Made by a program: the position numbers and the translations under genes. A stretch of DNA of 64,000 nucleotides. Source: Gemmataceae bacterium. Its GTDB lineage: Bacteria > Planctomycetota > Planctomycetia > Gemmatales > Gemmataceae. Shown in pieces: positions 16,775 to 27,095 of the stretch (position 1 is its first letter; the number at the start of each line of letters is the position of its first letter). The notes under the pieces are model-generated. The model was not told the DNA's origin. It did no database searches and saw nothing but the letters and a program-made list of their open reading frames with translations. Where the stretch lies: contig LR594585.1 in NCBI GenBank assembly GCA_901538445.1, positions 2,121,918 to 2,185,917 of the forward strand, written 5' to 3'.

Positions 16775-17314
16775 ATGAAGACCGCCCGGTCGACCAACCG
16801 AACCGAATCGAGCGCGCACGGGCTTACCGTGGCCCAGCAGAGCGCGGTCGACCTCCTCGCCGCGGGCAAGAACGACACCGAGACGGCCGCGGCGCTGAAC
16901 CTGAGCCGCGTCACGGTCACGCGGTGGCGGCTGTACTCCCCCGAGTTCCGGGCCGCCCTCACCGACCGCCGGGCCGCGGTCTGGGGCGCGGCGGCCGACC
17001 GGCTTCGGACACTCCTGCCGCGGGCGCTCGACACGCTGGCCGACGCGCTGGAGCGGGGCGACGACAAGGTGAACGTCGCCCTGGCCGTGCTCAAGCTGGC
17101 GGGACCGCTCCCGCTCGTGCCGACCGGCCCCACCGACCCGGAGGACATCGTGCGGGACGCCGTCCAGCAGGAGCGGGATCGCATCCGCACGAACCGTGAC
17201 AACGCGGTTGATCGCCTGAACGGGCTCCCGGACTACGACAGCCACGCGAAGGCGGTCCGCAAGCGGCTGGCGCAATTGGCTCCCCCCGACGATGGGCGGA
17301 GTGAATTGGCCTGA
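16775..17314 (+). CDS. Helix-turn-helix protein, phage-terminase-small-subunit-like
   Basis: 179-residue protein. An N-terminal HTH (QQSAVDLLAAGKNDTETAAA then LNLSRVTVTRW) is followed by helices with PEFRAALTDRR, resembling small proteins related to terminase small subunits. The ATG at 16775 was chosen because in-frame sequence further upstream is a different frame of the previous gene. It lies 106 nt after the other HTH gene, on the same strand, and ends 4 nt before the restriction-subunit remnant on the opposite strand. Confidence 0.7.
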   Translation: MKTARSTNRTESSAHGLTVAQQSAVDLLAAGKNDTETAAALNLSRVTVTRWRLYSPEFRAALTDRRAAVWGAAADRLRTLLPRALDTLADALERGDDKVNVALAVLKLAGPLPLVPTGPTDPEDIVRDAVQQERDRIRTNRDNAVDRLNGLPDYDSHAKAVRKRLAQLAPPDDGRSELA

Positions 17315-17318
17315 CACG

Positions 17319-17567
17319 TCAGACCGCTTTACCGCCGGGCAAGTCGTCAGCCTTCTGGATGAGTTTGAAATCGACGCCGGTAGCGCCGCCGAGTGCGCCG
17401 TTGAAGTGCCGCGAACCGCATTTGATCTTCTGCTGCTCTGAGAGGTACAACTCGGCGAGGTTGGTCGAGCCCTTCGTTTCTCGCACGAGGTACAACTTTT
17501 CCCCGGCTTCGCCGAACTGGTCGGTTTCCTCCCACACGAGCGCCCAGTCCGGGTTGTAGTTCCCGAC
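17319..17567 (-). pseudogene. C-terminal remnant of a type III restriction enzyme subunit (Res)
   Basis: 83 codons open up to the edge of the insertion sequence. The sequence GNYNPDWALV, then LYLVRETKGS, then KIKCGSRHFNGAL matches the conserved C-terminal end of type III restriction endonuclease subunits. The gene would run from the right, but its 5' part is absent on the other side of the IS, so the insertion came with, or was followed by, a deletion. No mod gene is present. It is a trace of a lost restriction system. Confidence 0.8.
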
Positions 17568-18819
17568 CCAGGGTCATTCCGTGTTTCATATTGCGGTATC
17601 GGGCTGGTCCGGGTAATCGGGGCACCTCTCAGGAGGTAAGGAACCGATGACCCCGTGTACGCTGTACGAAGCCCTCGGCACCCTGACCGACCCCCGCAGC
17701 CGCCACGGTCGCATCCACCCCCTCCAGGCGGTCATGGGTCTTGTCACCCTCGCCATGCTCATGGGCCGCAAGAGCCTCGCCTCCATCGCCCGGTTCGGGC
17801 GGCAGCACGACGCCTCGCTCGCCCACGCCCTCGGGTTCCGGCGGGGCAAGACACCGTCCCTGTCCACCCTGTCGCGGACCCTCCGCCGGTTCGACCCCCG
17901 ACAGCTCGAGGCCGTCCTGTCCCGTTGGATCGCCGGTCGCATCGGTCCCGACGCCGTCGAGCAGATCTCCCTCGACGGCAAGACCATCCGCGGCAGCCGC
18001 GACGGGGACGTGCCCGGGCAGCACCTCGTCGCCGCCTACGCCCCCGCCGTCGAGGCCGTGTTGGCCCAGGTCCGCGTCGACGCGAAGACGAACGAGCACA
18101 AGGCCGCCCTGGAGTTGCTCGGGATCATCCCGCTCGCGGGGGCGGTCGTGGTCGGCGACCCCATGTTCTGCCAACGGGACCTGGCCGAGCGGGTGGTCGA
18201 GGCGGGCGGCGATTACCTCCCGGTCGCGAAGGGCAACCAACCGGGCCTGGTGGTCGACATCGAGGCCGGGTTCGCCTTCGAGTACGCCGCCCGGGGGATC
18301 GCGGCGGCCACCTCCCCCTGAGGACGCCCCCACGTCGGCCCCGCCGGGTCGTGTCGCCGTGACGTGCGAGAAGGGGCACGGGCGGACCGAGCGGCGGACG
18401 CTGGAGGCGACCCGGTTGCTGACGACCCACGAGCGGTGGAAGGGTCTCCGGCAGGGGTTCCGGGTGACGCGGGAGCGGACGGTGAGGGGTGTGAGGTCGG
18501 TGGAGGTGGCGTACGGGATCACGAGCCTCTCGGCGGGGCGGGCCGACGCGGCAACACTTCTGGGCCTGCTCCGGAACCACTGGCGGATCGAGAACGGGTT
18601 GCACTACGTCCGGGACGTGACGCTGGGCGAGGATGCGTGCCGGGTGCGGAAGGGCGCGGCCCCGCAAGCCCTCGCGGCCGCGCGGAACGCCGTCGTCCAC
18701 CTGTTGGCCGGGGTCGGTGCATCCAGTTACCCGGAGGCCATCGAGTTCCTGCAACTTCACCCGGAGGAGGCACGGAGGCTTATCGGAATCCCCCAGTGTG
18801 AATAACGGAATGGCCCTGG
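17568..18819 (+). mobile_element. ISAs1-family insertion sequence
   Basis: 1252 bp bounded by imperfect 26-bp terminal inverted repeats: CCAGGGTCATTCCGT at the left end and, on the other strand, CCAGGGCCATTCCGT at the right end (about 21 of 26 matches). It encodes one transposase with a frameshift. I find no matching target-site duplication in the flanks, and the left-flanking Res gene does not resume on the right, so one end has been rearranged since insertion. Confidence 0.85.
17647..18805 (+). pseudogene. ISAs1-family DDE transposase, interrupted by a +1 frameshift
   Basis: Frame 1 gives 224 residues from ATG 17647 (ribosome site AGGAGGTAAGG): an N-terminal helper domain, then DGKTIRGS (first catalytic Asp) and GDPMFCQRD (second Asp), then GNQPGL. 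It stops at TGA 18319-18321. The +1 frame continues at once with PEDAP and carries CEKGHGRTERR and HWRIENGLHYVRD with the catalytic Glu, ending at TAA 18805. Joined, the two give about 386 residues, the normal family length. The break is at TCC CCC TGA. It is either a single-base change in a C-run or programmed +1 frameshifting at CCC-TGA. Confidence 0.8.
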
Positions 18820-18913
18820 CGTTGCCCTCCCCGCGGCCCGATCCGGCTTGCACTTTTTACCGGCCCCGCGTATCGGCCCGCGTTCGGGAGCCCGTCCCGC
18901 GAGGAGCCGCCGC

Positions 18914-21289
18914 ATGACACCACGAACCGCCTGCCTCGCGATCGCCGCCCTCGCGCTGCCGCTCGCCGGGTGCTCGCACAACCCCGGGTACTTCCCGTAC
19001 TACTTCACCGGCGGGCGGATCGAGCAGTCGCACGCCAAGCCGGGCGGGAGCGGGTACTTCAAGAACTTCGACCCCAAGGCGTGCAAGCTCGAGATCACCC
19101 CGAACCAGACCATCACCGCCCCGCTCGGCACCCAGGTGGTGCTCATCGGCTCGGTGCTCGACAAGGACGGCCAGCCCCGGCGGTCGCGGCGCATCGAGTG
19201 GATCGTGGACGGCCCCGGGAGCATCGTCGAGGCCGACGAGTCGGGCACGTTCGCGGGCCGCGGGTACAAGGTGGACAACAAGTACGCGGTCACCCACACG
19301 AACTACGTCACCAAGACCATCACCCGCGGGAACAATGACGCCGGCGACGACGTGATCGTCGCCCCGGGGCAGACGTTCTGCGTCGTCAGCTCGGCCGTGC
19401 CCGGCGAGACGGTCGTCACCGGGTACGCGCCCGAGGTGTTCAACTGGGACAACGGCCGGGTGGTCGTGAAGATCACCTGGGGCGACAGCCGGTACTCGTT
19501 CCCGGCCCCGGCGGTCGTGCGGTCCGGCGGCGAGCACGCGCTCACCACCACCGTCAGCGCCGGGGGCACCGACGCGGTCCCGAGCGGGTACCGGATCCGG
19601 TACAAGGTGCTCGAGGGGCCGCCCGCGGTGCTCGTGGGCCGCGGCGCGCCGGGCACCAGCGTCAGCGCGTCGGGCGGCGGCACCACCGAAGCCGAGGCGA
19701 CGACCGACGCCAACGGCGAGGCGACCGTGCGGCTCGTCGAGACCAGCGCGAGGGCCGGGAAGAGCCGGGTCGCCATCGAGATCGTGAAGCCGCCCGAGAG
19801 CGGCACCGGCCCCGGCACCGTCGTGAGCCGCCGCGAGACCATCGTGGAGTGGGCCGAGCCCCGGATCCACCTGGGCGTGAACGCGCCCCCGACGGCCGGC
19901 GCCGGCGGCACGTTCCCGGTGACGGTCACCCTCGACAACGAGGGTGCGGTGGACAGCCGCGACGCCCGGGTGAAGGTCGCCCTGTCCGACGGCGCGACCC
20001 TCGACCGCAGCGACCCGCCGCCGAGCCGCCAGGACGCGAACGGCGCGCTCACGTTCCAGCTCCCGCCGGTCGGCGGCAAGGGCAAGCAGGAGGTGGTGCT
20101 CCAGGTGAAGCCGGCCCGGCTCGGGCCGGTGACCGTGAGCGCCGAGGTCTCCACCGCCGACGGCCTGACCGCCACGAACACGGCGACCACGCGCGTCGAG
20201 CAGGGCAAGCTGCAACTCCGGGTCGAGGGGCCGACAACCGCCGTCGCCGGCGGGGGGGCGGTGCCGCTCCGGGTCGCGGTCACCAACGGCGGGGGCGTCA
20301 CCGCCGAGAACGTGACCGTGTGGGCGCGGTACGACGACGGGCTCCGGTACGACGCCCCGGCCAACCCGGTCGAGCTCGCGGCCGGCACGCTCGCCCCGGG
20401 CCAGACGAAGACGCTCGACTTCCCGGTCACGGCGACGAAGGCCGGGCGGTTCGGGGTGCGGGCCACGGCGACCGCCGACGGCGGGCTCACCGCGGCCAGC
20501 GAGCCCGTCGCCATCGACGCGCAGCGGGCCGAACTGAGCGTGAGCGCGACCGGCCCGCGGCTCGTGTACCTGACGCACGACTTCGACTGGACCGTCACGG
20601 TGAAGAACACCGGCGACGCGACGCTGTCGAACGTCGTGGTGCGGGCGACGGTTCCGGCCGAGGTGCGGCCGAAGCAGGTCGAGGGCGCGAAGGTCGGCGC
20701 GAACACGGTCGAGTGGTCGGTGGCCGAGTTGCGCGGCGGCGAGCAGCGAACGTACCGCGTGCCGGTGACCGCGAACCGGCTGAACGACCGCGCGACGCTC
20801 CAGCTCCAGGGCGTCGCCGACGCCCGCGGCGGCGGGAAGGTCGCGGGCGAGCCGATCACCGCCACGGGCGAATCGACGGTCGCCGTCATCGGCACGCCGG
20901 CGGTGTCGATGGTCCTGGTCGCGCCGCCGGGGCTCGTTGAGGTCGGCAAGCGCACGGCGTTCAAGGTGCTGGTGAAGAACGAGGGGACCGTGTCGGCCCG
21001 GAACATCGAGCTGACCGGGTTCGCGCCGCCCGAGCTGCGGCCGGTGCGGGGCGCGGGGTCCGTGGCGGGCGCGGCGAACGCGCCGGCCCCGCTCACCGCC
21101 CGCATCGAGGGGACCGGGCGGGTGGTGTTCCCGCCGCTCGAGGAGCTGCGGCCCGGCGAGACGGCCACCTACACGATCGACCTGGACGCGGCCCACGCGG
21201 GCGACGCCCGGTTCCGGGTCGAGGTGGCCGCCGCGCACCTGACCAGTGCCCTCAAGGAAGAGCAGGCCGCCCGCGTCACCGCGAAGTGA
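18914..21289 (+). CDS. Large lipoprotein with repeated DUF11/CARDB-type beta domains
   Basis: 791-residue protein. The N-terminus is a lipoprotein signal (ALALPLAGCSHNPGYFP). From about residue 330 onward several Ig-like domains follow one another, with repeated patterns such as VTVTLDNEGAVDSRDARVKV, VAVTNGGGVTAENVTVW and VTVKNTGDATLSNVVVRATV, typical of DUF11/CARDB repeats. It is probably displayed at a membrane or the cell surface as a structural or adhesive protein. The start is the ATG at 18914 with GAGGAG upstream; the earlier in-frame ATG lacks a site. It lies 94 bp right of the insertion sequence. Confidence 0.85.
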   Translation: MTPRTACLAIAALALPLAGCSHNPGYFPYYFTGGRIEQSHAKPGGSGYFKNFDPKACKLEITPNQTITAPLGTQVVLIGSVLDKDGQPRRSRRIEWIVDGPGSIVEADESGTFAGRGYKVDNKYAVTHTNYVTKTITRGNNDAGDDVIVAPGQTFCVVSSAVPGETVVTGYAPEVFNWDNGRVVVKITWGDSRYSFPAPAVVRSGGEHALTTTVSAGGTDAVPSGYRIRYKVLEGPPAVLVGRGAPGTSVSASGGGTTEAEATTDANGEATVRLVETSARAGKSRVAIEIVKPPESGTGPGTVVSRRETIVEWAEPRIHLGVNAPPTAGAGGTFPVTVTLDNEGAVDSRDARVKVALSDGATLDRSDPPPSRQDANGALTFQLPPVGGKGKQEVVLQVKPARLGPVTVSAEVSTADGLTATNTATTRVEQGKLQLRVEGPTTAVAGGGAVPLRVAVTNGGGVTAENVTVWARYDDGLRYDAPANPVELAAGTLAPGQTKTLDFPVTATKAGRFGVRATATADGGLTAASEPVAIDAQRAELSVSATGPRLVYLTHDFDWTVTVKNTGDATLSNVVVRATVPAEVRPKQVEGAKVGANTVEWSVAELRGGEQRTYRVPVTANRLNDRATLQLQGVADARGGGKVAGEPITATGESTVAVIGTPAVSMVLVAPPGLVEVGKRTAFKVLVKNEGTVSARNIELTGFAPPELRPVRGAGSVAGAANAPAPLTARIEGTGRVVFPPLEELRPGETATYTIDLDAAHAGDARFRVEVAAAHLTSALKEEQAARVTAK

Positions 21290-21335
21290 CGCGGGCCGCG
21301 GGGGCGGGCGCACGTTGAGTTTGGTTGGTTCCGAA

Positions 21336-21406
21336 CTGTAGCCGACCTCCGTGAGGCCGGAGCTTGGCGAGTCGCACAGACCCGGCCTCACAGAGGCCGG
21401 CTACAG
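21336..21406. repeat. Palindrome CTGTAGCCGACCTC
   Basis: CTGTAGCCGACCTCCGTGAG at the left pairs with CTCACAGAGGCCGGCTACAG at the right, with a few mismatches and an additional inner pair. It lies between the convergent DUF11 lipoprotein and DUF1501 genes, where a bidirectional terminator would be useful, but there are no T-runs. Confidence 0.7.
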
Positions 21407-21423
21407 ATCGATCGGACGCGGCG

Positions 21424-22842
21424 TCACGCGAACAGCTCCTCGACGACGCGGCCCTTCACGTCGGTCAGGCGGAAGTCGCGGCCGGCGTGCCGGTAGGTGA
21501 GTTTCTCGTGGTCGAGGCCGAGCAGCGCCAGGATCGTGGCGTGCAGGTCGTGCATGTGGACCTTGTCCTCGGCGGCGTAGTACCCGAACTCGTCGGTCGC
21601 GCCGTACACGAACCCGCCCTTCACCCCGCCGCCGGCGAGCCACATGCTGAAGGCGTGCGGGTTGTGGTCCCGGCCGTCGCCGCCCTGGGCCGTCGGGGTG
21701 CGGCCGAACTCCCCGCCCCACCACACGAGCGTGTCCTTCAGCAGCCCGCGGCGCTTCAGGTCGGTGAGCAGCCCGGCGATCGGCTTGTCGACTTCCAAGG
21801 CGTTCTTCGCGTGGTCCCTCCGCAGCTCCCCGTGCTGGTCCCACTTGTAGCTGTGCGACACCTGCACGAACCGCACCCCGGCCTCGGCGAACCGGCGGGC
21901 GAGCAGGCACTGCCGGCCGAAGTTGTCGGTCGGGAGCTTGTCGCCGATGCCGTACAGGTCGAGCGTGTCCTTCGTCTCGCCGCCGATGTCGGTGACCTTC
22001 GGCGCTTCCGCTTGCATGCGGAACGCCAGCTCGAAGGCGTTGATGCGGCCCTCGAGCGCCGCGTCGGGGCCGGCGTCGGCGAGGTGCCGGCGGTTCATCT
22101 TGTCGAGCAGGTCGAGTTGCAGCCGCTGCCGGTCGGCGGTCGTGTCGCCGGCGATGTCGTTGATCTTCGCGTCCTTGCACTTGATCCCCGAGTGGCCGAT
22201 CGGCGTGCCCTGGTACGCGGCCGGGAGGAACGCGCTGCTCCAGTTGGCGACCCCGCCGTGCCCGAGCGTCGGGCAGACCGTGACGAACCCCGGGAGGTTC
22301 TGGTTCTCGGTGCCGAGCCCGTAGTTCACCCAGCTCCCGACGCTCGGCCGCACGAACGTGTCGGACCCGGTGTGGAGCTGGAGGAGTGCCCCGCCGTGGG
22401 CCGAGTTGTCGGCGTGGACCGACCGGATCACGCTCAGGTCGTCGGCGAGCTTGCGGACCTCGGGGAACAGGTCCGAGACTTGTGTCCCGGACTGCCCGCC
22501 GGGCTTGAACGCCCAGGGCGACTTGAGCAGGTTGCCGGTGTCGGCGAACTGCACCCGCGGCTTCTGGCCGGGGAACGGCTTGCCGTCGAACTTCGCGAGC
22601 ATCGGCTTCGGGTCGAACGTGTCGACCTGGCTCGGCCCGCCGTGCATGAACAGGAAGATGACCCGCTTGGCCCGCGGCGCGAAGTGCGGCTTCTTCACCC
22701 CGAGCGGGCTCTCGGCGGCGCGGCCCTCGCGGGCGAGCAGCCCGCCGAGCGCGAGCAGCCCGAACCCGTTGGCGGCGGTGCGGAGCGCGTCGCGGCGGGT
22801 GACCGCGGGCAGGAACGAGCGGCAGAAGTGGCGCGGGGTCAT
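21424..22842 (-). CDS. DUF1501 family exported protein
   Basis: 472-residue protein of the large DUF1501 family, abundant in planctomycetes and related in fold to sulfatase/phosphatase-type enzymes. The N-terminus has a twin-arginine motif (VTRRDALRTAANGFGLLALG). Family signatures seen are FLFMHGGPSQVDTFDPKP near residue 62, WVNYGLGTENQNLPGFV, and GGEFGRTPTAQGGDGRDHNP near residue 385, with likely metal-binding His/Asp. It normally occurs with a cytochrome-DUF1549-DUF1553 partner, which is the next upstream gene on the same strand. Function is unproven; a role in degrading complex sugars or sulfated polymers is often proposed. Confidence 0.92.
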   Translation of the reverse strand: MTPRHFCRSFLPAVTRRDALRTAANGFGLLALGGLLAREGRAAESPLGVKKPHFAPRAKRVIFLFMHGGPSQVDTFDPKPMLAKFDGKPFPGQKPRVQFADTGNLLKSPWAFKPGGQSGTQVSDLFPEVRKLADDLSVIRSVHADNSAHGGALLQLHTGSDTFVRPSVGSWVNYGLGTENQNLPGFVTVCPTLGHGGVANWSSAFLPAAYQGTPIGHSGIKCKDAKINDIAGDTTADRQRLQLDLLDKMNRRHLADAGPDAALEGRINAFELAFRMQAEAPKVTDIGGETKDTLDLYGIGDKLPTDNFGRQCLLARRFAEAGVRFVQVSHSYKWDQHGELRRDHAKNALEVDKPIAGLLTDLKRRGLLKDTLVWWGGEFGRTPTAQGGDGRDHNPHAFSMWLAGGGVKGGFVYGATDEFGYYAAEDKVHMHDLHATILALLGLDHEKLTYRHAGRDFRLTDVKGRVVEELFA

Positions 22843-22922
22843 GGTGCAACCGCCTCGGGGGTGAGCAATTCAATGTCGGGCCGCACGCGAACCGATGCCA
22901 GGGCCACCGGGTGGGGAAGACC

Positions 22923-23098
22923 CGCCCCCTCACCCGCGACTCGCAGAGCCTCGTCGCGACCTCTCCCCCCGAAGCCGGGGGAGAGGTGTTGCCTCGGACC
23001 GCCTCGAAACGTTCCGAGTGGGCCAGCCACCCCCACCTCGCCCCCCGTCTGGGGGGAGAGGTCGCCGCGAGGCTCTGCGAGCGGCGGGTGAGGGGGCT
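22923..23098. repeat. Composite palindrome with CTCTCCCC/GGGGAGAGG arms (family copy 2)
   Basis: Outer arms CCCTCACCCGCGACTCGCAG and CTGCGAGCGGCGGGTGAGGG pair, and each side has an inner dyad (CCTCTCCCCCCGAAGCCGGG and CCCCGTCTGGGGGGAGAGG). It shares modules with 6171-6295. It sits between the DUF1553 gene and the DUF1501 gene, which are co-oriented and would otherwise form an operon. Confidence 0.8.
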
Positions 23099-23136
23099 TG
23101 CTTTTGCGGATCTCGTGGGCGACTTCCTCGCCCGAA

Positions 23137-25773
23137 CTACTCGACGTACACGAACTCGTTGCTGGCGAAGACCGCGCGGCCGAGCGCGGCCCAGGCGCGG
23201 GCCTTGCGGGTCGCGGCGTCGTTCTCGGCGGTCAGCCCGGCCTCGAACGCCTTGGCGAAGTCGAGCGCGTCGCGGACCTCGGCACTCACCGGCGGGCGGC
23301 CGAGTGCGAGCCGGTACGCGAGGCTCACGCGGGCCTCGTCGTCGGTCGGCTCGGCCTTCAGGAGCCGGTCCGCGAACGCCTTCGCCTGCGCCGCGACGAA
23401 CGGGCTGTTGAGCAGGTACAGCGCCTGCGGGGCGACGACCGTGTTCACCCGCTTGCCGCTCATGGTGCTCGGGTCGGGGAAGTCGAAGGTCTGGAAGAAC
23501 GCGAACACGTTGTTGCGGACGACCGGCAGGTACACGCTCCGCCGCAGCGAGTCGTACCCGGCCCGGTTCCTGGACTGGTCGGTCGTGACGTACTCGAAGT
23601 TCTTCGTGGTCAGGAGCGTGCCGCCGGGGGTGCGGTCGAGGGTGCCGGCGGCCGCGAGCATCGCGTCGCGGATCGCCTCGGCGTCGAGCCGCTGCCTCGG
23701 GAACCGCCACAGCAACTTGTTGTCCGGGTCGGCGAGTACGGCCTTCGCATCGTGCGTGCCGGCCTGCCGGTACGCGGCCGACAGCAGGATCACGCGGTGC
23801 AGGTGCTTCACCGACCACCCGTTCGCGACGAACTCGCTCGCCAGCCAGTCGAGGAGTTCCGGGTGCGTCGGCCGGTCGCCGAGCTTGCCGAAGTTGTCCA
23901 CGCTGCGGACGATCCCCTCGCCGAAGTGGTGCTGCCAGACGCGGTTCACGAACACCCGTGCGGTGAGCGGGTGCTTCCCGTCGGTGAGCCAGTTCGCGAG
24001 TTCGAGCCGCCCGCTGCTGGCCCGCACGGACCCGAACCGGGTGCGGTTGGGCTGGAGCTTCTCGGCGGTGTTCGGCGTGGTGGCGACGAACGGCTTCGCG
24101 GCCTCGCCGGTGATGATCCGCAGGAACTGCGCCGGGGCTTCCTCGCCGGGGGTGACGTAGTTCCCGCGGACCTGCACGAAGATGTTGCGCGGCTGCGTTC
24201 CGTACGCGCCGGCCGAGCCCTCCTCGACGCCGAGCGCGAGGTCCGGCGGGACGACCAGCTTTTCGAGCCGCTTGATCTCGGTTCGCCGCGCCTCGGCCTG
24301 GTGGTGGAGTTCGAGCCGCTTCTCCTTGTCCTTCTCGGGCACCTTACCGAACGCGACCTCGATGTCGCGGACCTCGCCGCGGAGCCGCTCCAGCCGGGCC
24401 TCGGGGACGAGTTCGTCGGCGGCCTCGATCTCGCCGCGGAGCCGCTCGACCTCGGTGGCGATGATGGTCCGCCACTCGGTGTCGCCGGCGGCGAGCTTCG
24501 TGGCCTGCCGCTCCAGGTCGCGAACCGACTTGCGGAAGTCGTCGAGCTTCTTCTTCGCGGCGGCGACCTGCGGCCGCTCCGGCGCGCCGAGCGGCCGCTC
24601 GAACGCCTTCGCGACGGTGCCGAGCCCCTGCATGGTCCGCGTGCTGGTGAAGACGCCCAGCAGCGAGTAGTAGTCGCGGGTCGGCAGCGGGTCGAACTTG
24701 TGGTCGTGGCACCGGGCGCACCCGAGCGTGAGCCCCATGACCCCCTTGCCGAGCGTGTCGAGTTGCTCGTCGGCGATGTCGATCAGCATCTTCTGCTTGT
24801 CGGGCTCGGCGAGCAGCTTGGCCCCGATGGCGAGGTAGCCGAGGGCCGTGAGCCGGTCGCGGCGGACCGCCTCGTCGGTGGTGGGCGGGAGCAAATCCCC
24901 TGCGATCTGTTCGCGGAGGAAGTCGTCGAACGGCTTGTCGGCGTTGAAGCTGCGGATCACGTAGTCGCGGTACTTCCAGGCGTTGCCGAACGCGGTGTTC
25001 TCGTCGAGCCCGTTCGAGTCGGCGTACCGGGCGACGTCGAGCCAGTGCCGGCCCCACCGCTCGCCGTAGGCCGGCGACGCGAGCAGCCGGTCGACCACCC
25101 GCCGGTACGCGTCGGGCGACTCGTCCTTCTCGAAGGCGTCGACCTCGTCGGGCGTCGGCGGCAGGCCGGTGAGGTCGTAGGTGACGCGGCGGATCAGGGT
25201 CCGCCTGTTGGCCCCGGGGGCCATCTTGAGCCCGGCCGCCGCGAGCTTCGCGGCGAGGAACGCGTCGACCGGCGACGCGGCGTTCCCCGCGGGCACGGCC
25301 GGCTTCTTCACCGGCTGGAACGCCCAGAACTGCTTCTGCTCGTCGGTGAACAGCGGCCCGGCGGGCTTGGGCGTCACGCTGGTCGCGCCGCCGGCGTCGG
25401 GCCACGGTGCGCCGGCCTTCACCCACTCGGCGACGGCCGCGACGTCGGCGTCGCGGAGCTTGCCCTTGGGCGGCATCTTCACCTCGCCGTCGTACCGCAT
25501 CACCTGGACGAGCGGGCTCTTGTCCGGGTTGCCGGGGACGACCGACGGCCCGGTGTCGCCGCCCGTCAGCAGGTCGGCCCGCGACGCGACGCTGAGCCCG
25601 CCCTTGATCTTCTTGGGGTCGGCCCCGTGGCACTTCGCGCAGTGCTCGACCAGCACCGGGCGGACCTTCTTCTCGAAGTGCTCGATCGCGGCGGCCGGCG
25701 GCGGGGCCGGGTCGGCGGCACGGGACAGGCCGGGGGTGATGGCGAGGAGCGCCAGCGCGACACGTCCGGTCAT
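23137..25773 (-). CDS. Planctomycete cytochrome-like PSCyt1-DUF1549-DUF1553 protein
   Basis: 878-residue exported protein. A signal peptide ([16 protein letters not shown]) precedes a heme-binding-type CAKCH at 45-49. A DUF1549 domain follows ([50 protein letters not shown]), then a charged coiled segment, then DUF1553 ([41 protein letters not shown]). It is the usual partner of DUF1501 proteins, encoded next to it here. The pair is thought to act on extracellular polymers, with the cytochrome part suggesting redox chemistry; that is inference. The ATG at 25773 opens on the signal peptide, and the longer in-frame extension runs through a palindrome. Confidence 0.92.
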   Translation of the reverse strand: MTGRVALALLAITPGLSRAADPAPPPAAAIEHFEKKVRPVLVEHCAKCHGADPKKIKGGLSVASRADLLTGGDTGPSVVPGNPDKSPLVQVMRYDGEVKMPPKGKLRDADVAAVAEWVKAGAPWPDAGGATSVTPKPAGPLFTDEQKQFWAFQPVKKPAVPAGNAASPVDAFLAAKLAAAGLKMAPGANRRTLIRRVTYDLTGLPPTPDEVDAFEKDESPDAYRRVVDRLLASPAYGERWGRHWLDVARYADSNGLDENTAFGNAWKYRDYVIRSFNADKPFDDFLREQIAGDLLPPTTDEAVRRDRLTALGYLAIGAKLLAEPDKQKMLIDIADEQLDTLGKGVMGLTLGCARCHDHKFDPLPTRDYYSLLGVFTSTRTMQGLGTVAKAFERPLGAPERPQVAAAKKKLDDFRKSVRDLERQATKLAAGDTEWRTIIATEVERLRGEIEAADELVPEARLERLRGEVRDIEVAFGKVPEKDKEKRLELHHQAEARRTEIKRLEKLVVPPDLALGVEEGSAGAYGTQPRNIFVQVRGNYVTPGEEAPAQFLRIITGEAAKPFVATTPNTAEKLQPNRTRFGSVRASSGRLELANWLTDGKHPLTARVFVNRVWQHHFGEGIVRSVDNFGKLGDRPTHPELLDWLASEFVANGWSVKHLHRVILLSAAYRQAGTHDAKAVLADPDNKLLWRFPRQRLDAEAIRDAMLAAAGTLDRTPGGTLLTTKNFEYVTTDQSRNRAGYDSLRRSVYLPVVRNNVFAFFQTFDFPDPSTMSGKRVNTVVAPQALYLLNSPFVAAQAKAFADRLLKAEPTDDEARVSLAYRLALGRPPVSAEVRDALDFAKAFEAGLTAENDAATRKARAWAALGRAVFASNEFVYVE

Positions 25774-25942
25774 CGGGGTGGCCTCGGGCTGTTCGGCGGG
25801 GTGGCGGGTTCGGCGGGGGAGGCGTGGGCGTAGCGGAGGGAGGACACCGTCATGGTATCCCGCACCGGGCGGCGGGAGAAACGGAAAATCGCACCGACCT
25901 CGGACCGCACGACTGGGCAGCACTTGTTCGGCGGAATCCAAA

Positions 25943-26028
25943 GCGCCCGGCGAGCCGGGAGCGTCAGCGACCGGAGGTTTTGTGGAGCACGCACCTCCGG
26001 TCGCTGACGCTCCCGGCTCGCCGGGCGC
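25943..26028. repeat. Perfect 35-bp-arm palindrome GCGCCCGGCGAGCCGGGAGC
   Basis: Two arms of about 35 bp pair without a visible mismatch around a 16-nt loop (TTTTGTGGAGCACGCA). It lies between the divergent DUF1553 and DUF1559 genes, so it is not a terminator for either. It has the same layout as the perfect palindromes at 30782-30844 and 34062-34129, but a different sequence. Confidence 0.85.
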
Positions 26029-26140
26029 CTGGGCGTCTCGACGGCCCGCCGGTACGGGCGTCACATTTTTTCGCGGCCAGTGATAGGTTTCGGCGGCGGC
26101 GGGCGAACGGAACGTATCCAACACGAGCCCGGAGCCCGCC

Positions 26141-27001
26141 ATGACCGCCCCGACCGCCCGCCGCACCGCCTTCACGCTGATCGAACTGCTGGTCGTCATC
26201 GCCATCATCGCGGTGCTGATCGGGCTCCTGTTGCCGGCGGTCCAGAAGGTCCGCGAGGCGGCGGCGCGGATGAGCAGTACGAACAACCTGAAGCAGCTCG
26301 GGCTCGCGGCGCACAACTACGCCTCGGAGAACGGGGACCGGCTCCCGCACATCAGCACCGGCCCGACGGTGAGCGGGTACGGGCTCACGAACTTCCGGCC
26401 CGGCGTGTTCTACCAGCTCCTCCCGCAACTGGAGCAGCGGCCGGTGTTCGACCAGGGCGGGGCCGGCGGCACCACCGCGGTGAAGACGTTCCTCAGCCCG
26501 GCCGACGCCTCCTACGGCACCAACGGGCCGGCGGTGTGGGCGAACCTCGGGCTCACGAGCTACGCCTTCAACGGCAACGCGACGGCCGCGTTCGCCAGCA
26601 GCAAGCCGGCCCCGCTGAGCCTCACGAGCGTCGGCGACGGGCTCTCGAACACGATCCTGCTGACGGAGCAGCGGAAGTACTGCAACGACACCACGCAGGC
26701 GTTCAACACCTGGATGCGGATCACCGCGTACCAGGGGATCACCCGGGGCACGACCGTGAGCGGGGCCCCGGTGGCCAACGCGCCGGTGCCCCCGGCCGAC
26801 AACCTGGGCGGGAGCCCGGCCACCTGTGACCCGAACGTGCCGAGCGGCTCGCACGGCGGGCTGATCCTGGTCGGGCTGCTCGACGGGAGCGTGCGGTCCG
26901 TCACCCAGTCCGGGGCCGCGGCGATCGCGACCGGGACGACGACCAACTGGGCCGCGGCGATGACCCCGAACGGCGGCGAGGTGCTCGGGGCCGACTGGTG
27001 A
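26141..27001 (+). CDS. DUF1559 pseudopilin-like protein
   Basis: 286-residue protein with a type IV pilin/type II secretion N-terminus: [20 protein letters not shown] followed by [19 protein letters not shown]. The remainder is the DUF1559 domain, which is greatly expanded in planctomycetes, with [12 protein letters not shown] and a late [10 protein letters not shown]. It would be processed by a prepilin peptidase and end up in the cell envelope; its exact role is unknown. A GGAG site lies upstream of the ATG at 26141. Confidence 0.95.
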   Translation: MTAPTARRTAFTLIELLVVIAIIAVLIGLLLPAVQKVREAAARMSSTNNLKQLGLAAHNYASENGDRLPHISTGPTVSGYGLTNFRPGVFYQLLPQLEQRPVFDQGGAGGTTAVKTFLSPADASYGTNGPAVWANLGLTSYAFNGNATAAFASSKPAPLSLTSVGDGLSNTILLTEQRKYCNDTTQAFNTWMRITAYQGITRGTTVSGAPVANAPVPPADNLGGSPATCDPNVPSGSHGGLILVGLLDGSVRSVTQSGAAAIATGTTTNWAAAMTPNGGEVLGADW

Positions 27002-27095
27002 CCGGCCGGCGGGGCGGGGCACCCTTCCGTTTCGCGGCCGGCGGCTACAACGAACTCCATCTCTCCGCCGACCCCCGCCGCACAGGAACCCGCAC

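Noticed and set aside
18857-21391. 844-codon open frame antisense to the DUF11 lipoprotein gene
   Set aside because: No start signal or recognisable protein pattern; shadow of a GC-rich gene.
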